From Acidovorax soli (GTDB lineage Bacteria > Pseudomonadota > Gammaproteobacteria > Burkholderiales > Burkholderiaceae_C), in contig NZ_JACHLK010000004.1 in the NCBI RefSeq assembly GCF_014207955.1, forward strand, positions 310,001 through 374,000: a stretch of 64,000 bases of DNA, written 5' to 3'. Shown here piece after piece: positions 1 through 8,836 of this stretch. The translations under genes and the position numbers were made by a program. The notes under the pieces were generated by a model that was given only the letters and a program-made list of their open reading frames with translations, searched no databases and had not been told where the DNA came from. How positions within the stretch are numbered: position 1 is the first letter of the stretch; each line of letters opens with the position of its first letter.

Positions 1-1218
1 GCCCCCGCCCGTCATGGTGTGGGCGGCGCGGCTGTAGTAGTGCAGGTCGTACTCGCGCAGCAGCTCGGTGCGCGCCACCGGGTCGGGCAGCAGGCGCGCG
101 GCGGCGGCCTGCAGTTGCGCCGGGTCGAGGGCCCGGGCCTGTGCGCTGGCAGCGTCCAATACCGCGGGGGCGCCCGTGGGGCCGGCGGCCAGCACCAGCG
201 TGTGGCCCGCATGGCGCACCCAGCGCAGTTCGCGCGTGTTGGGCGATGCCGCTGCCAGCAGGGCCTGCACGCTGGCGGCCTGCGCGGGCAGCCGCAGCGC
301 GCCGCCATGCATGGCCTGGGTGCGCAGGGCCGGTGCGCCGCTGTCGAAAATCTTCCACGGATTCATCGACATCAGGCCGCTGAAGATCCAGGTCAGCGTC
401 ACGGCGGCGAACAGCAGGCCGAAGACATGGTGCCAGCGCATCATCAGCCCCCGGTAGGGCGAGCGCGAGCCGCTCTTGTAGCGCTGCGTGAAGCGCCAGC
501 GCATCACGCCCACCACCGTGCCGGTGACGGTGAGCACGATGCCCGCGATGGACAGCCAGTTCACGATGTCGGCCCACCAGGCATTGAACACATTGCCGCG
601 AAACGGGTAGAGCCAGTGGATCCACGCGCCCACATAGTTCCAGCCGCGCTCGCTGCGCGTGGCGTCGCGCACCACCTCGCCCGTGGTGCCCGAGACATAG
701 ACCTCGGTGCCTGCCGCATCGCCCAGCGCCAGGCGGTGCAGCGGGCGGTGTGCATCGAGCGCGCGCGAATGGGTGAAGGCGTCCTCGTCCAGCGTACCCA
801 GGTGGCGCGGGGTGCTCTGCGATGCGCCCGCGAAGGCCTGGGCCGATGCTGTGGCCCAGGCCGCGTCCACACCGCGCAGCACCTGGCCCGTGGTGGCGTC
901 GACCACCGTGGCCGGTTTGCGCTTGGGCGCGCCCTCGGGCTGCACCAGGTAGGCCGCGCGCCCGCCGCTGGCCACGGCCAGGCGCAGCTCGGCCAGAGGG
1001 CCTGCGATGCCGGCCGCGCGCAGCGCGTCGGCCGGCTCCAGCGCAATGGCGGCCATGCGCAGCGGGGGCAGGTGCTCCAGGCGCTCGGCCGCCGTGAGCT
1101 TGGGGTAGCCCACGTACATCATCACCACGCCCGAGACGAACCACATGGCGAAGAAGGCGCACAGCACCACGCCGGCCCAGCGGTGGACCAGGTACAACCA
1201 GCGCTTGGCGTGTTGCAT
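1..1218 (-). CDS. PepSY-associated TM helix protein (partial, 3' end outside window)
   Basis: Inner-membrane protein of the PepSY/PiuB type, a family usually found beside siderophore receptors and thought to assist use of imported ferric chelates. The first 406 codons are visible. The start is the ATG at 1216-1218, followed by a basic segment and a hydrophobic helix (residues about 8-32) containing VHRWAGVVLC. A periplasmic PepSY-like stretch rich in DAAT/LDAHRPLHRL follows, then further helices near residues 205-225 and 240-265 with the MRWHHVFGLLFA motif. It begins 15 bases after the TonB receptor stop, on the same strand, so the two are probably cotranscribed. The family call is good; the precise role is inferred from position. 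Confidence 0.82.
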   Translation of the reverse strand, partial: MQHAKRWLYLVHRWAGVVLCAFFAMWFVSGVVMMYVGYPKLTAAERLEHLPPLRMAAIALEPADALRAAGIAGPLAELRLAVASGGRAAYLVQPEGAPKRKPATVVDATTGQVLRGVDAAWATASAQAFAGASQSTPRHLGTLDEDAFTHSRALDAHRPLHRLALGDAAGTEVYVSGTTGEVVRDATRSERGWNYVGAWIHWLYPFRGNVFNAWWADIVNWLSIAGIVLTVTGTVVGVMRWRFTQRYKSGSRSPYRGLMMRWHHVFGLLFAAVTLTWIFSGLMSMNPWKIFDSGAPALRTQAMHGGALRLPAQAASVQALLAAASPNTRELRWVRHAGHTLVLAAGPTGAPAVLDAASAQARALDPAQLQAAAARLLPDPVARTELLREYDLHYYSRAAHTMTGGG

Positions 1219-1233
1219 GCTGCGGGCCCTCCG

Positions 1234-3426
1234 TCAGAACGCGGTGTGCAGCGTCAGGTCGGCCGTGCGGGGTGCACCCAGGTAGACCTGGTCGCGCACC
1301 TCGGCCGCGTAGGTGCGGTCGGTGGCGTTGCGGATGCGCGCCGTGAGCGTGGTGGCGGAGCCGAGCTTCCAGCCCAGGCCCAGGTCGAGCAGCGTGTACG
1401 AGGGCCAGTACTTGGTGTTGGCCGCATTGCCATAGACCTTGCCCACATGGCGCAGCCCGGCGCTGGCCGTCAGCGTGGGCGTGAGGGCATACGACACCCA
1501 GAGGTTGGCCACGGCCTGCGGCACCAGGGCCGGCACCTTGCCCGCCATGGACACGCCACCCTGCACGAAGTTCTCATACCGTGCGCGTGTGAGCGCCAGG
1601 TTGCCCTGCAGCTGCCATTGCGCGCTGGGGCGCAGGCCGGCCGACAGCTCGATGCCGCGCGAGGATTGCTCGCCCACCAGCAGCGTGAGGTTGGGGTTGG
1701 CCGGGTCCTGCGAGGCGATGTTCTGGCGCCGTATCTCGTACACCGCCACCGTGGCGCTGCCCTTGCCGTCCCAGAAGTCGAACTTGCTGCCCACTTCGAC
1801 CTGGCGGCCCGTGGTGAGCTCGCTGTTGTTGCGCACATCGGCGAACGAGGCCGATGCCAGCGATCCCGAAGGCGGGTCGGCCGCGTTCGAGGCCTGGGCG
1901 TACAGGCTGGCGCCGGGTGCGATGTCCCACACCAGGCCCAGGCGGCCCGTGGTAGGGTGGTAGTCGCGGCTGAAGCTGGCGGGCGCGGCCGCCGTCACGG
2001 CGCGCCGGTTCACCAGGTCCAGGCCGATGCGCTCGTGGCGCAGTGCGGTGACCAGGTTCAGGCCGGGCACCACGGCAGTGCGGTTCTCTAGGTACAGCGC
2101 GGTGGTCGTGGCCTTGTTGTCCTTGTCGGCGCTGTAGACCGGCGAGGTGCCCGGGATGTCGAAGAAATTCTCGGTCGTGAACTGGGTGGGGTTCACGGTG
2201 CTGACGGTGGTGGAGAGGCTTTGCGGAAAGCGCGTCTGCTTGTTCACGCTCACGTCCAGGCCAAAGGCCCAGTCGCTCTTCTTGCCCGCCAACTGGCCCT
2301 GCCAGGTGCCTTCGATGCGGTTGCCCAGCAGCGTCTGGTCGTGGCGCTGCAGAAAGGGCGCGCTGCGCGCCACGGCCGTGTTGGCGGCGTTGAAGGTGTA
2401 GATCTCCACGTTGCGGTAGTCGCGCAGCGCGTCGTAGGCATAGAAGGTGTTGCGCAGCTGCAGCGCGTCGGACACGCGCCACTGCGCCACCGAGCGCAGC
2501 CACTGCACGCGGTGCTCGTACACGCCGTCGGCGCTGTTGTAGTTGGCAAAGCGCGTGGCCGGGTTGATGTGCAGCGCCCCCACGGCGGGGTTGAGCACCG
2601 GCGTGCCCCAGTAGGGGCGGTCCACATGGTCCTTCTGGTATTCATAGGCCAGGGTGTGGGTGAAGCCCCCGCCCAGGTCCGACAGCAGCGAGGTGGCCAG
2701 CTGCGTGGCCTGGGTTTTCGTGCCCGTGGTCCAGCTGCCCGCGTCGCGGTGGTTCAGGTCGATGCGCGCGAAGTGCGCGGGGCCGGCGCCATCGCTGCTG
2801 CCTGCGATCTGCCGGTTCAGCCCCACGGAGACTTCCTTGAGCCCGTAGGAGCCGCCGCGCACCTGGCCCTCGGCAAAATGGCCGCGCTCGGCCGTCTTGG
2901 TCAGGTAGTTGATCGAGCCGCCCACGCCGCCCGAGCCGTAGAGAAAGCTCGACGCCCCGCCGATGGCCTCCACGCGCTCGTAGATCCAGCTGTCCACCGC
3001 GCGCGTGGCGCTGCCGTACTGCGGGTTGATGCCGTTGTACAGCTGGGCCACCGAGTTGGCCGTGAAGCCGCGGTAGCTGGCGGCCATGGAGCCGGGCGCA
3101 TTGTGCGCGCTGACGCCGGGCACGGCGCGCAGGATCTCCTGCGTGTCCTGCGCGCCGCGCGCGTCGATGGTGGCGCGGTCCACCAGGGTGACCGAGGCGG
3201 GCGTCTCGCGCGCCGTGAGGCCCAGGCGGCTGCCCGTGGCCACGGGCACATCGAGCTGCAGCCGGCCATTGGGCTGGGCCGCGGCATCGACCACGTCGAC
3301 CGGTTGCAGGGTGGGTGTCTGCGCCGCGGCGGCCAGTGGCACCAGGGCCAGGAGGGCGGTGCACAAGGGCGACAGAGGAAAGACGCGGGCGGGCGCGGCA
3401 GCACCGGCCAAAAGGGAACGGAACAT
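1234..3426 (-). CDS. TonB-dependent siderophore/metal receptor
   Basis: Outer-membrane receptor of 730 residues, normal for the family. I chose the ATG at 3424-3426 because it is followed by a proper signal peptide (hydrophobic core ending near AAAAQ, residue ~35). The longer frame would place 17 polar residues in front of it. A plug domain follows (about residues 70-180: PASVTLVDR, the EILRAVPGVS segment, YRGF). The rest is a 22-strand-type barrel with alternating aromatic strands, ending in the Phe expected at the C-terminus of an outer-membrane protein. It lies between a DUF2946 gene upstream and a PepSY gene downstream. The ligand cannot be read from the sequence; a siderophore is most likely, copper is possible given DUF2946. 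Confidence 0.92.
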   Translation of the reverse strand: MFRSLLAGAAAPARVFPLSPLCTALLALVPLAAAAQTPTLQPVDVVDAAAQPNGRLQLDVPVATGSRLGLTARETPASVTLVDRATIDARGAQDTQEILRAVPGVSAHNAPGSMAASYRGFTANSVAQLYNGINPQYGSATRAVDSWIYERVEAIGGASSFLYGSGGVGGSINYLTKTAERGHFAEGQVRGGSYGLKEVSVGLNRQIAGSSDGAGPAHFARIDLNHRDAGSWTTGTKTQATQLATSLLSDLGGGFTHTLAYEYQKDHVDRPYWGTPVLNPAVGALHINPATRFANYNSADGVYEHRVQWLRSVAQWRVSDALQLRNTFYAYDALRDYRNVEIYTFNAANTAVARSAPFLQRHDQTLLGNRIEGTWQGQLAGKKSDWAFGLDVSVNKQTRFPQSLSTTVSTVNPTQFTTENFFDIPGTSPVYSADKDNKATTTALYLENRTAVVPGLNLVTALRHERIGLDLVNRRAVTAAAPASFSRDYHPTTGRLGLVWDIAPGASLYAQASNAADPPSGSLASASFADVRNNSELTTGRQVEVGSKFDFWDGKGSATVAVYEIRRQNIASQDPANPNLTLLVGEQSSRGIELSAGLRPSAQWQLQGNLALTRARYENFVQGGVSMAGKVPALVPQAVANLWVSYALTPTLTASAGLRHVGKVYGNAANTKYWPSYTLLDLGLGWKLGSATTLTARIRNATDRTYAAEVRDQVYLGAPRTADLTLHTAF

Positions 3427-3546
3427 GGCAAAAAAACTCTCTGGCGGACGGCATGGCACCGGGCTGCCGGTGCGCACCGTCCGCGCGCGGACGACGGGAA
3501 AGCCGCGCAGCCCGGGCAGTTCGGGGCCACGCGTGCGGCGGTCAGG

Positions 3547-3903
3547 TCAGAGAGAAGCCGGAGGCCCGCGCGCGGGCAGTGGCGCCGCGGTGATGGCCGC
3601 GATGCGCGCCGCCTCCACGGGCTGCAGGGCATGCGCCAGCGGTTGCGGCAGGGGGAGGGTGGCCGTGCTGGCCGGAGGTGGTGCGCCGACCGTGGCGCAC
3701 AGCGGGCAGTCCATGCCCATGGCGCCCATCTCCACGGTGCCGTCGTCGGTTTGCACCAGGAGCTTGATGGTGCCCGCGCCCGAGCAGATCACCTCGATGG
3801 CCTGCGGGTTCACCAGCGGCGAGGCGATGGCCACGCCCATGGACGCCATGAACCAGGCCAGCACCAGAAGGCGCAGGGCGGCAAAGGTTCGAAGGGCGTG
3901 CAT
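3547..3903 (-). CDS. DUF2946-family small exported/membrane protein
   Basis: A 118-residue protein with an N-terminal hydrophobic segment (about residues 5-28) and the CPLC dicysteine motif near residue 66, after a GAMGMDCPLC stretch typical of DUF2946. This family is often adjacent to TonB receptors and copper-linked genes in beta- and gammaproteobacteria. A TTG nine bases further out could also start translation, but the ATG at 3901-3903 gives the usual length. It is the first gene of the likely minus-strand group DUF2946, TonB receptor, PepSY. The metal link comes from known family context. Confidence 0.75.
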   Translation of the reverse strand: MHALRTFAALRLLVLAWFMASMGVAIASPLVNPQAIEVICSGAGTIKLLVQTDDGTVEMGAMGMDCPLCATVGAPPPASTATLPLPQPLAHALQPVEAARIAAITAAPLPARGPPASL

Positions 3904-3933
3904 GGGGCGCAATTATGCAGGCAAGCCGCCAAA

Positions 3934-3973
3934 AGCAATCGGGCGCCCGAGGCGCCCGAGGCGCCCGATTGCT
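3934..3973 (-). terminator. intrinsic terminator of the aldehyde dehydrogenase gene
   Basis: A perfect 14-bp inverted repeat (3934-3947 with 3960-3973) encloses a 12-base GC-rich loop. On the minus strand it is followed by TTTT and lies 20 bases after the stop of the aldehyde dehydrogenase. It also separates that gene from the DUF2946 gene downstream on the same strand. Confidence 0.75.
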
Positions 3974-3993
3974 GTGTGTCAAGTCAGGACGGA

Positions 3994-5433
3994 TTACGCT
4001 TGCGTGTACGCCGTCTTCACCGTGGTGTAGAACTCGGCGGCGTAGCGGCCCTGCTCGCGCGGGCCGTAGCTGCTGCTCTTGCGACCGCCGAACGGCACGT
4101 GGTAGTCCACGCCCGCCGTGGGCAGGTTCACCATCACCATGCCGGCCTGGGCGTGGCGCTTGAAGTGCGTGGCGTGCTTGAGGCTGGTGGTGGCGATGCC
4201 GCTGGCCAGGCCGAAGGGCGTGTCGTTGGCCAGGGCCAGCGCTTCCTCGTAGTTCTTCACGCGCTGCACGCTCACCACGGGGCCGAAGATCTCTTCGCGG
4301 TTGATGCGCATGCCGGGCGTGGTCTCGGTGAACAGGGCCGGACGCAGGTAGAAGCCGGGTGCGCCGTCGGCGTTCTTCTCCAGGGCTTCGCCGCCAAAGG
4401 CCAGCTTGGCGCCTTCCTGCTGGCCGATGCCGATGTACTCCAGGTCCTGGGCCAGCTGGCGGTCGTCCACCACGGGGCCGATGTCGGTGCCGGCCTTGCG
4501 CGCGTCGTCCACCTTCAGGGTCTTCATCTTCTCGACCATGGCGGCCACGAAGCGGTCGTGGATGCCTTCGGTCACGATCACGCGGCTGCTGGCCGTGCAG
4601 CGCTGGCCGGTGGAGAAGAAGCCGCTGTTGATGGCCGCGCCCACGGCGACGTTGAGGTCGGCGTCATCGAGCACCACGAAGGGGTTCTTGCCACCCATCT
4701 CCAGCTGCACCTTGGCGCCGCGCGGCACGCAGGCGGCTGCCACGCGCTGGCCCGTGCCCACCGATCCGGTGAAGCTCACGCCGGCGATGCGCTCGTCTTC
4801 GAGCAGCACCTGGCCCACGTCCGAGCCGCGGCCCATCACCAGGTTGAACACGCCGGCCGGCAGGCCCGCGCGGTGCAGGATGTCGGCCAGCGCCCAGGCG
4901 GAGCCGGGCACCACCTCGGCGGGCTTGAACACCACGCAGTTGCCATAGGCCAGGGCCGGGGCGATCTTCCAGGCCGGGATGGCGATGGGGAAGTTCCACG
5001 GCGTGATGATGCCGATCACGCCCAGGGGCTCGCGCGTGATCTCGATGCCCACGCCGGGGCGCACCGAGGGCAGCACCTCGCCGCCGGGGCGCAGCGCCTC
5101 GCCGGCGAAGAACTTGAAAATGGCGGCCGCGCGGCCCACTTCGCCAATCGCCTCGGGCAGGGTCTTGCCCTCTTCGCGGGCCAGCAGGTCACCGAGCTCG
5201 GCCTTGCGCGCGATGATCTCGTTGCCCACCGCATCCAGCACGTCAAAACGCTGCTGCGGCGTGGACAGGCTCCATGCCGGGAAGGCCGCGTGCGCGGCCG
5301 ACACGGCTTCCAGCGCCTGCTCGCGGCTGGCCACGGCGTAGTCGCCGATCACGTCGCGGGTGTCCGAGGGGTTGGTGTTGCGGTAGCCGCGGACGCCTTC
5401 GGTCCAGGTTCCGCCAATCAGGTTTGCGTGCAT
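3994..5433 (-). CDS. 2-oxoglutarate semialdehyde dehydrogenase (NAD(P)+-dependent aldehyde dehydrogenase)
   Basis: A 479-residue aldehyde dehydrogenase, full length. Visible catalytic features are the PWNF motif (Asn147), the general base in LEMGGKNP (Glu245), the nucleophile in TGQRCTAS (Cys279), and the EEIFGPV and PFGGRKSSS segments. It resembles the alpha-ketoglutaric semialdehyde dehydrogenases that finish the oxidative uronate/aldarate and pentose routes, converting 2,5-dioxopentanoate to 2-oxoglutarate. That fits the uronate dehydrogenase and lactonase genes nearby. The start is the ATG at 5431-5433. It lies 155 bases downstream of the porin gene on the same strand, possibly as one transcript ended by the hairpin at 3934-3973. 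Substrate assignment is mostly by context. Confidence 0.82.
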   Translation of the reverse strand: MHANLIGGTWTEGVRGYRNTNPSDTRDVIGDYAVASREQALEAVSAAHAAFPAWSLSTPQQRFDVLDAVGNEIIARKAELGDLLAREEGKTLPEAIGEVGRAAAIFKFFAGEALRPGGEVLPSVRPGVGIEITREPLGVIGIITPWNFPIAIPAWKIAPALAYGNCVVFKPAEVVPGSAWALADILHRAGLPAGVFNLVMGRGSDVGQVLLEDERIAGVSFTGSVGTGQRVAAACVPRGAKVQLEMGGKNPFVVLDDADLNVAVGAAINSGFFSTGQRCTASSRVIVTEGIHDRFVAAMVEKMKTLKVDDARKAGTDIGPVVDDRQLAQDLEYIGIGQQEGAKLAFGGEALEKNADGAPGFYLRPALFTETTPGMRINREEIFGPVVSVQRVKNYEEALALANDTPFGLASGIATTSLKHATHFKRHAQAGMVMVNLPTAGVDYHVPFGGRKSSSYGPREQGRYAAEFYTTVKTAYTQA

Positions 5434-5588
5434 GGTGTGGTGCAGGTAGTGGGAAAGTGGTGGCAACAGTGCCGAACGGGCCGCCGGCCCACCGCACGGG
5501 CCTGGTCGCGGCAGCAAGGCGCCTGCGCGGAGCAGTGCATTGTGCAGCGGTTGCCGGTGTGCGGTGCTGGGTGGCCCATTCTGTTGCC

Positions 5589-6686
5589 TTAGAAAGCCGT
5601 GCGCACGCCGATCTGCGTGACGCTCTTCTGGCTGATGAAATCCTTGAGTCCGCCGGTGGCTTGCGACGCCGACGCATACAGGAAGGTGTTCTTGGACAGC
5701 GCGTAGCGCGCACCCACGGCGACCTTGCCCAGGGTGTCGTTCTGGCCGGCTGCGTTGGCGTACTTCACACGCGTGTAGTTGGCGCCCAGCAGCACGAAGG
5801 AGCCCACGGGCACTTCCACGCCGATGGTGCTGCCGTCGCTCTGGTCCATGGCGAAGGTGTTGGTGCCGGTCACCGTGAGGTTGTTGCCCGTGAAGGCGCC
5901 GTTCACCGAGGTGGTGGCCAGGTCGCGGTTGCGCTGCACGCCGCCCAGCACCTTGACCACGCCGAAGTTGTAGTTGGCCGCCACCGTGAGCGACTTGTTC
6001 ACGTTGTCGCCCGTGGTGCGCGAGCGGTTCCATTCGTACGACAGCGCGCTGTTGAACGGGCCCTGGGCGTAGCTGAGCTTGATGCCGTAGAAACGGTCGG
6101 CCGTGCCCTCGCCGGGTGCCACCTGGGCGGCCGCCTGGAAGCCGCTGTAGTTCACGGTCTGCACCTGCAGCACATTGTCGGCGCGTGGCGCGTTGAGCCA
6201 CAGCGGCAGGGCCTTGCCGGCATTGGTCACGCCGGTGCCGGGGTTCAGCGTCAAGGCGTTGGTGAAGGGGTTGCTCAGGCCCATGACCGAGTCTTCCAGG
6301 ATGTACTGGCGGCCCAGGCGCAGCTCGCCCACCGAGGCGGAGGACAGCCACACGAAGCCCTGGCGCCCAAAGGCCCGGCCGCCCTGGCCGAAGGTGCCGT
6401 TGTCGGCATTGAAGCCGTTTTCCAGCAGCACGCCGGCCTTGAGGCCGCCGCCCAGGTCTTCCACGGTGCGGATGCCCCAGCGCGAGCCGTTCAGGCCGTT
6501 GGTCGTGCCGTCGTTCATGGACGTCACGCTGCCGCCACCCGAGCGCGCGCCCGCGCTGTAGTGGCTGACGTTGAGGTCGACCAGGGTGAACAGGGTCACG
6601 CTCGATTGGGCCTGGGCCGCGGGCGCCGCGGCCAGCAATGCCGCGCAGGCGGCCAGGGACAGCGGGGAAATGTGCTTCTTTTGCAT
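5589..6686 (-). CDS. Gram-negative porin (Burkholderiales OmpC-like)
   Basis: A 365-residue outer-membrane porin. Residues 1-27 are a signal peptide (MQKKHISPL..., AAQAQ cleavage). The mature N-terminus begins SSVTLFTLVDLNV, as in neutral or anion porins of Burkholderiales. Gly-rich turns alternate with aromatic strands: GSRWGIRTVEDLGGGLKAG, ELRLGRQY and LGANYTRVKYA. The last residues TQIGVRTAF end in the Phe needed for Bam insertion. The 350 bases upstream hold a large inverted repeat that may be a GntR operator, suggesting this porin serves uptake of the sugar acids degraded by the neighbouring genes. Confidence 0.9.
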   Translation of the reverse strand: MQKKHISPLSLAACAALLAAAPAAQAQSSVTLFTLVDLNVSHYSAGARSGGGSVTSMNDGTTNGLNGSRWGIRTVEDLGGGLKAGVLLENGFNADNGTFGQGGRAFGRQGFVWLSSASVGELRLGRQYILEDSVMGLSNPFTNALTLNPGTGVTNAGKALPLWLNAPRADNVLQVQTVNYSGFQAAAQVAPGEGTADRFYGIKLSYAQGPFNSALSYEWNRSRTTGDNVNKSLTVAANYNFGVVKVLGGVQRNRDLATTSVNGAFTGNNLTVTGTNTFAMDQSDGSTIGVEVPVGSFVLLGANYTRVKYANAAGQNDTLGKVAVGARYALSKNTFLYASASQATGGLKDFISQKSVTQIGVRTAF

Positions 6687-7169
6687 GGTGTTTGTCTCTC
6701 TCGTCTCGTCTCTTGTTGTCTTCAGGGTTGATGAAAGCGGGGGATGGTGGAAATGGCGGATGGGCTCCTTGGGGTGGATGGGGCGGGGCAGGGCCCTGCG
6801 CCGGTGCGGCGCGGGCCAGCAAAGGCAGAAAAGGAGCGGCGGGTGCTGCGGGGGCGGGTGCCGCGCTGCTCAGCCTGCGGTGGCCGCAAGGGCCGGCGCA
6901 GGCAGATGTCTGACCTCACGGGGTCCCATGCCGGCGGGCGGCGCGCATTTCGGTGGGGTCATTGGACACAGGCTCCCAGGCAATGAGGCGTACAAGGGCC
7001 TGCGCCGGGCCTTTCGGGTCGGGGCGGTGGCCGTCACATGGTAATTTGTTGTATGTCATCGTACAACAAATTGCCAAAGCGGGTGCTGCGGGTTAGTACT
7101 GACGCGCCCGCCTGGGCGGGGCGTCGGCCTGGGGCTTGGGGGTGGAGGGTGGGGCCTGGCCCCGGAGGC
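6687..7169. other. non-coding gap upstream of the porin
   Basis: These 483 bases lie between the porin start and the stop of the GntR regulator. Candidate reading frames here are unconvincing and low in complexity. The only structure I can support is the inverted repeat at 7043-7072, annotated separately. The porin promoter should lie in this stretch; I could not fix its -35 and -10. Confidence 0.6.
7043..7072. promoter_or_regulatory. 11-bp perfect inverted repeat, candidate GntR/FCD operator for the porin
   Basis: AATTTGTTGTA at 7043-7053 is repeated in inverted orientation at 7062-7072 with an 8-base spacer, in an AT-rich patch unlike its surroundings. The right arm includes TCGTACAACAA (7059-7069), which fits the FCD-type GntR consensus TNGTNNNACNA. 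A related palindrome is in front of the uronate dehydrogenase gene. It lies downstream of the regulator gene and about 360 bases before the porin start. Confidence 0.55.
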
Positions 7170-7895
7170 TTAGCCTGCTTCGGCCTGGGCGCGGCGGCGG
7201 CGCTCGCGGCTGTTGGCCAGGTGGGTGCGCATGGCGGCGCGCGCGCCATCGGGGTCCTGCGCGACGATGGCGTCGTAGATGCTTTCGTGCTCGCCGTTCA
7301 CGCGGCGCAGGTACTGGCGCAGGTCGCCCTCGCTGTCGCCGGCCTCCAGCCGCGCACGCGGAATGATCATGCTGCCCAACGTGCCCATGAGCTCGGCGAA
7401 ATGGCTGTTCTGCGTGGCACGCGCAATCTCCAGGTGGAACTGGAAGTCCGAGGCCACCGCATCGCGCCCCTCGTCCACGGCCTTGGTCACGGCATCCAGC
7501 GCCACGCGCATGGCGGCCACATTGGCCTCGGTGCGGCGCTGCGCGGCCAGTGCGGCGGCTTCGGTCTCCACGCCGATGCGCAGTTCCAGCACCGCGATCA
7601 CGTCGCGCAGCGTGCTGAACTGCTCGGGCGTGATCTTGAAGCCCGGGGCCTGGCCCAGGCCCAGCACGAAGGTGCCGATGCCGTGGCGCGTCTCCACCAG
7701 GCCCGAGGCCTGCAGCTTGGAGATGGCCTCGCGCACCACTGTGCGGCTGACCTCGAACTCCGCCATGATGGCCGCCTCCGTGGGCAGCTTGTCACCCAGC
7801 GCCAGCCGCCCGTCGCGGATGCGATCGCCCAGGGATTCAACCAGCTCCAGGGCCAGGGTACGGGGCTTGCGGCGAAGGGCGATGGCGGTGTTCAT
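7170..7895 (-). CDS. GntR-family (FCD subfamily) transcriptional regulator
   Basis: A 241-residue regulator with an N-terminal winged helix (about residues 12-78, containing LPTEAAIMAEFEVSRTVVREAI and the wing GLVETRHGIGTFV) and an all-helical C-terminal FCD domain (about 95-225). Metal- or ligand-binding residues of FCD proteins are visible: the FHLEIARAT His region and the HESIYDAIVAQD segment. It is divergent from the uronate dehydrogenase operon and lies upstream of porin and aldehyde dehydrogenase on its own strand, so it most likely represses both arms and is released by a uronate or aldarate. The ligand is inferred. Confidence 0.88.
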   Translation of the reverse strand: MNTAIALRRKPRTLALELVESLGDRIRDGRLALGDKLPTEAAIMAEFEVSRTVVREAISKLQASGLVETRHGIGTFVLGLGQAPGFKITPEQFSTLRDVIAVLELRIGVETEAAALAAQRRTEANVAAMRVALDAVTKAVDEGRDAVASDFQFHLEIARATQNSHFAELMGTLGSMIIPRARLEAGDSEGDLRQYLRRVNGEHESIYDAIVAQDPDGARAAMRTHLANSRERRRRAQAEAG

Positions 7896-7950
7896 TTCTT
7901 GGTGTTATCCCTATGTGATCGGGGGGCGCTTGGGAGTACATTGCATTCGC

Positions 7951-7963
7951 GTTGTACGACAAC
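7951..7963. promoter_or_regulatory. candidate GntR/FCD operator in the divergent promoter region
   Basis: The near-perfect palindrome GTTGTACGACAAC lies between the divergent GntR gene and uronate dehydrogenase gene. Its core TTGTACGACAA matches TNGTNNNACNA, the consensus for FCD-type GntR regulators. The position, about 55 bases before both starts, suits repression of the catabolic operon and autoregulation. Confidence 0.6.
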
Positions 7964-8017
7964 TGATGACGTGCAACGCAGCATACCGCCACTGTACCAA
8001 GAACCACCTGAATTTCC

Positions 8018-8836
8018 ATGCCTTGTCACCCGACACCGATCCGATTCAACCGCCTGCTGCTCACCGGTGCCGCCGGCGGTCTGGGCCGTGAGCTGCGCAC
8101 CCGTCTGAAGGCCTACTGCACCACCCTGCGCCTGTCCGACATCGCCGAACTGGGTTCCGAGGCCGCGGGCGAGGAAGTGCGCCCCGCCCAGCTGGAAGAC
8201 GCCGCTGCCATCCATGCACTGCTGGCCGGTGTGGATGCCGTGGTGCACCTGGGTGGCGTGTCCACCGAGCAACCCTGGGACGCCATCCTGCCCGCCAACA
8301 TCGTGGGCGTGTACAACCTGTACGAGGCCGCACGCAAGCAGGGCGTCAAGCGCGTGATCTTTGCCAGCAGCAACCATGTCACCGGCTTCTACCGCCAGGA
8401 CGAGGTCGTGGGCCTCAAGGACCCGGCGCGCCCCGACGGCCTGTACGGCGTCTCCAAGGCCTTCGGCGAAGACCTGTCGCGCTTTTACTTCGACCGCTAC
8501 GGCATCGAGACCGTGTGCCTGCGCATCGGCTCCTCCTTCCCCGAGCCGCGCAACCGCCGCATGCTCGCCACCTGGATGAGCTACGACGACCTGGAGCGCC
8601 TGGTCGTGGCCAGCCTGACCGCGCCCGTGGTGGGCCACAGCACCATCTACGGCATGGGCGACAACACCACCACCTGGTGGGACAACACCCTGGCGCGCCA
8701 TATCGGCTACCGGCCACAGGACAGCTCCGAGCCCTTCCGCGCCAAGGTGGAGGCGGCCGACCCCGCGCCCGACATGGCCGACCCCGCCGTCATCTACCAG
8801 GGTGGCCCCTTCGTGCGCACGGGGCCGTTCGAATGA
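8018..8836 (+). CDS. udh: uronate dehydrogenase (NAD+-dependent, SDR family)
   Basis: A 272-residue extended short-chain dehydrogenase that oxidises galacturonate or glucuronate to the aldaro-1,5-lactone. The Rossmann motif TGAAGGLG spans residues 16-23. The catalytic YGVSK motif gives Tyr143 and Lys147, preceded by the FASSNH serine region. The segments HLGGVSTEQPW, NIVGVYNLYEAAR, LRIGSSFPEP and WWDN match known bacterial uronate dehydrogenases closely. Its stop codon overlaps the start of the lactonase gene (ATGA), so the two are translationally coupled. It is the first gene of the hexuronate operon. Confidence 0.9.
   Translation: MPCHPTPIRFNRLLLTGAAGGLGRELRTRLKAYCTTLRLSDIAELGSEAAGEEVRPAQLEDAAAIHALLAGVDAVVHLGGVSTEQPWDAILPANIVGVYNLYEAARKQGVKRVIFASSNHVTGFYRQDEVVGLKDPARPDGLYGVSKAFGEDLSRFYFDRYGIETVCLRIGSSFPEPRNRRMLATWMSYDDLERLVVASLTAPVVGHSTIYGMGDNTTTWWDNTLARHIGYRPQDSSEPFRAKVEAADPAPDMADPAVIYQGGPFVRTGPFE

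Noticed and set aside
19..5592. Very long plus-strand open frames opposite the receptor, dehydrogenase and porin genes (690 and 1123 codons)
   Set aside because: They run antisense to well-supported genes, are rich in Arg, Ala, Gly and His, and match no protein pattern. High GC removes stop codons in shadow frames.
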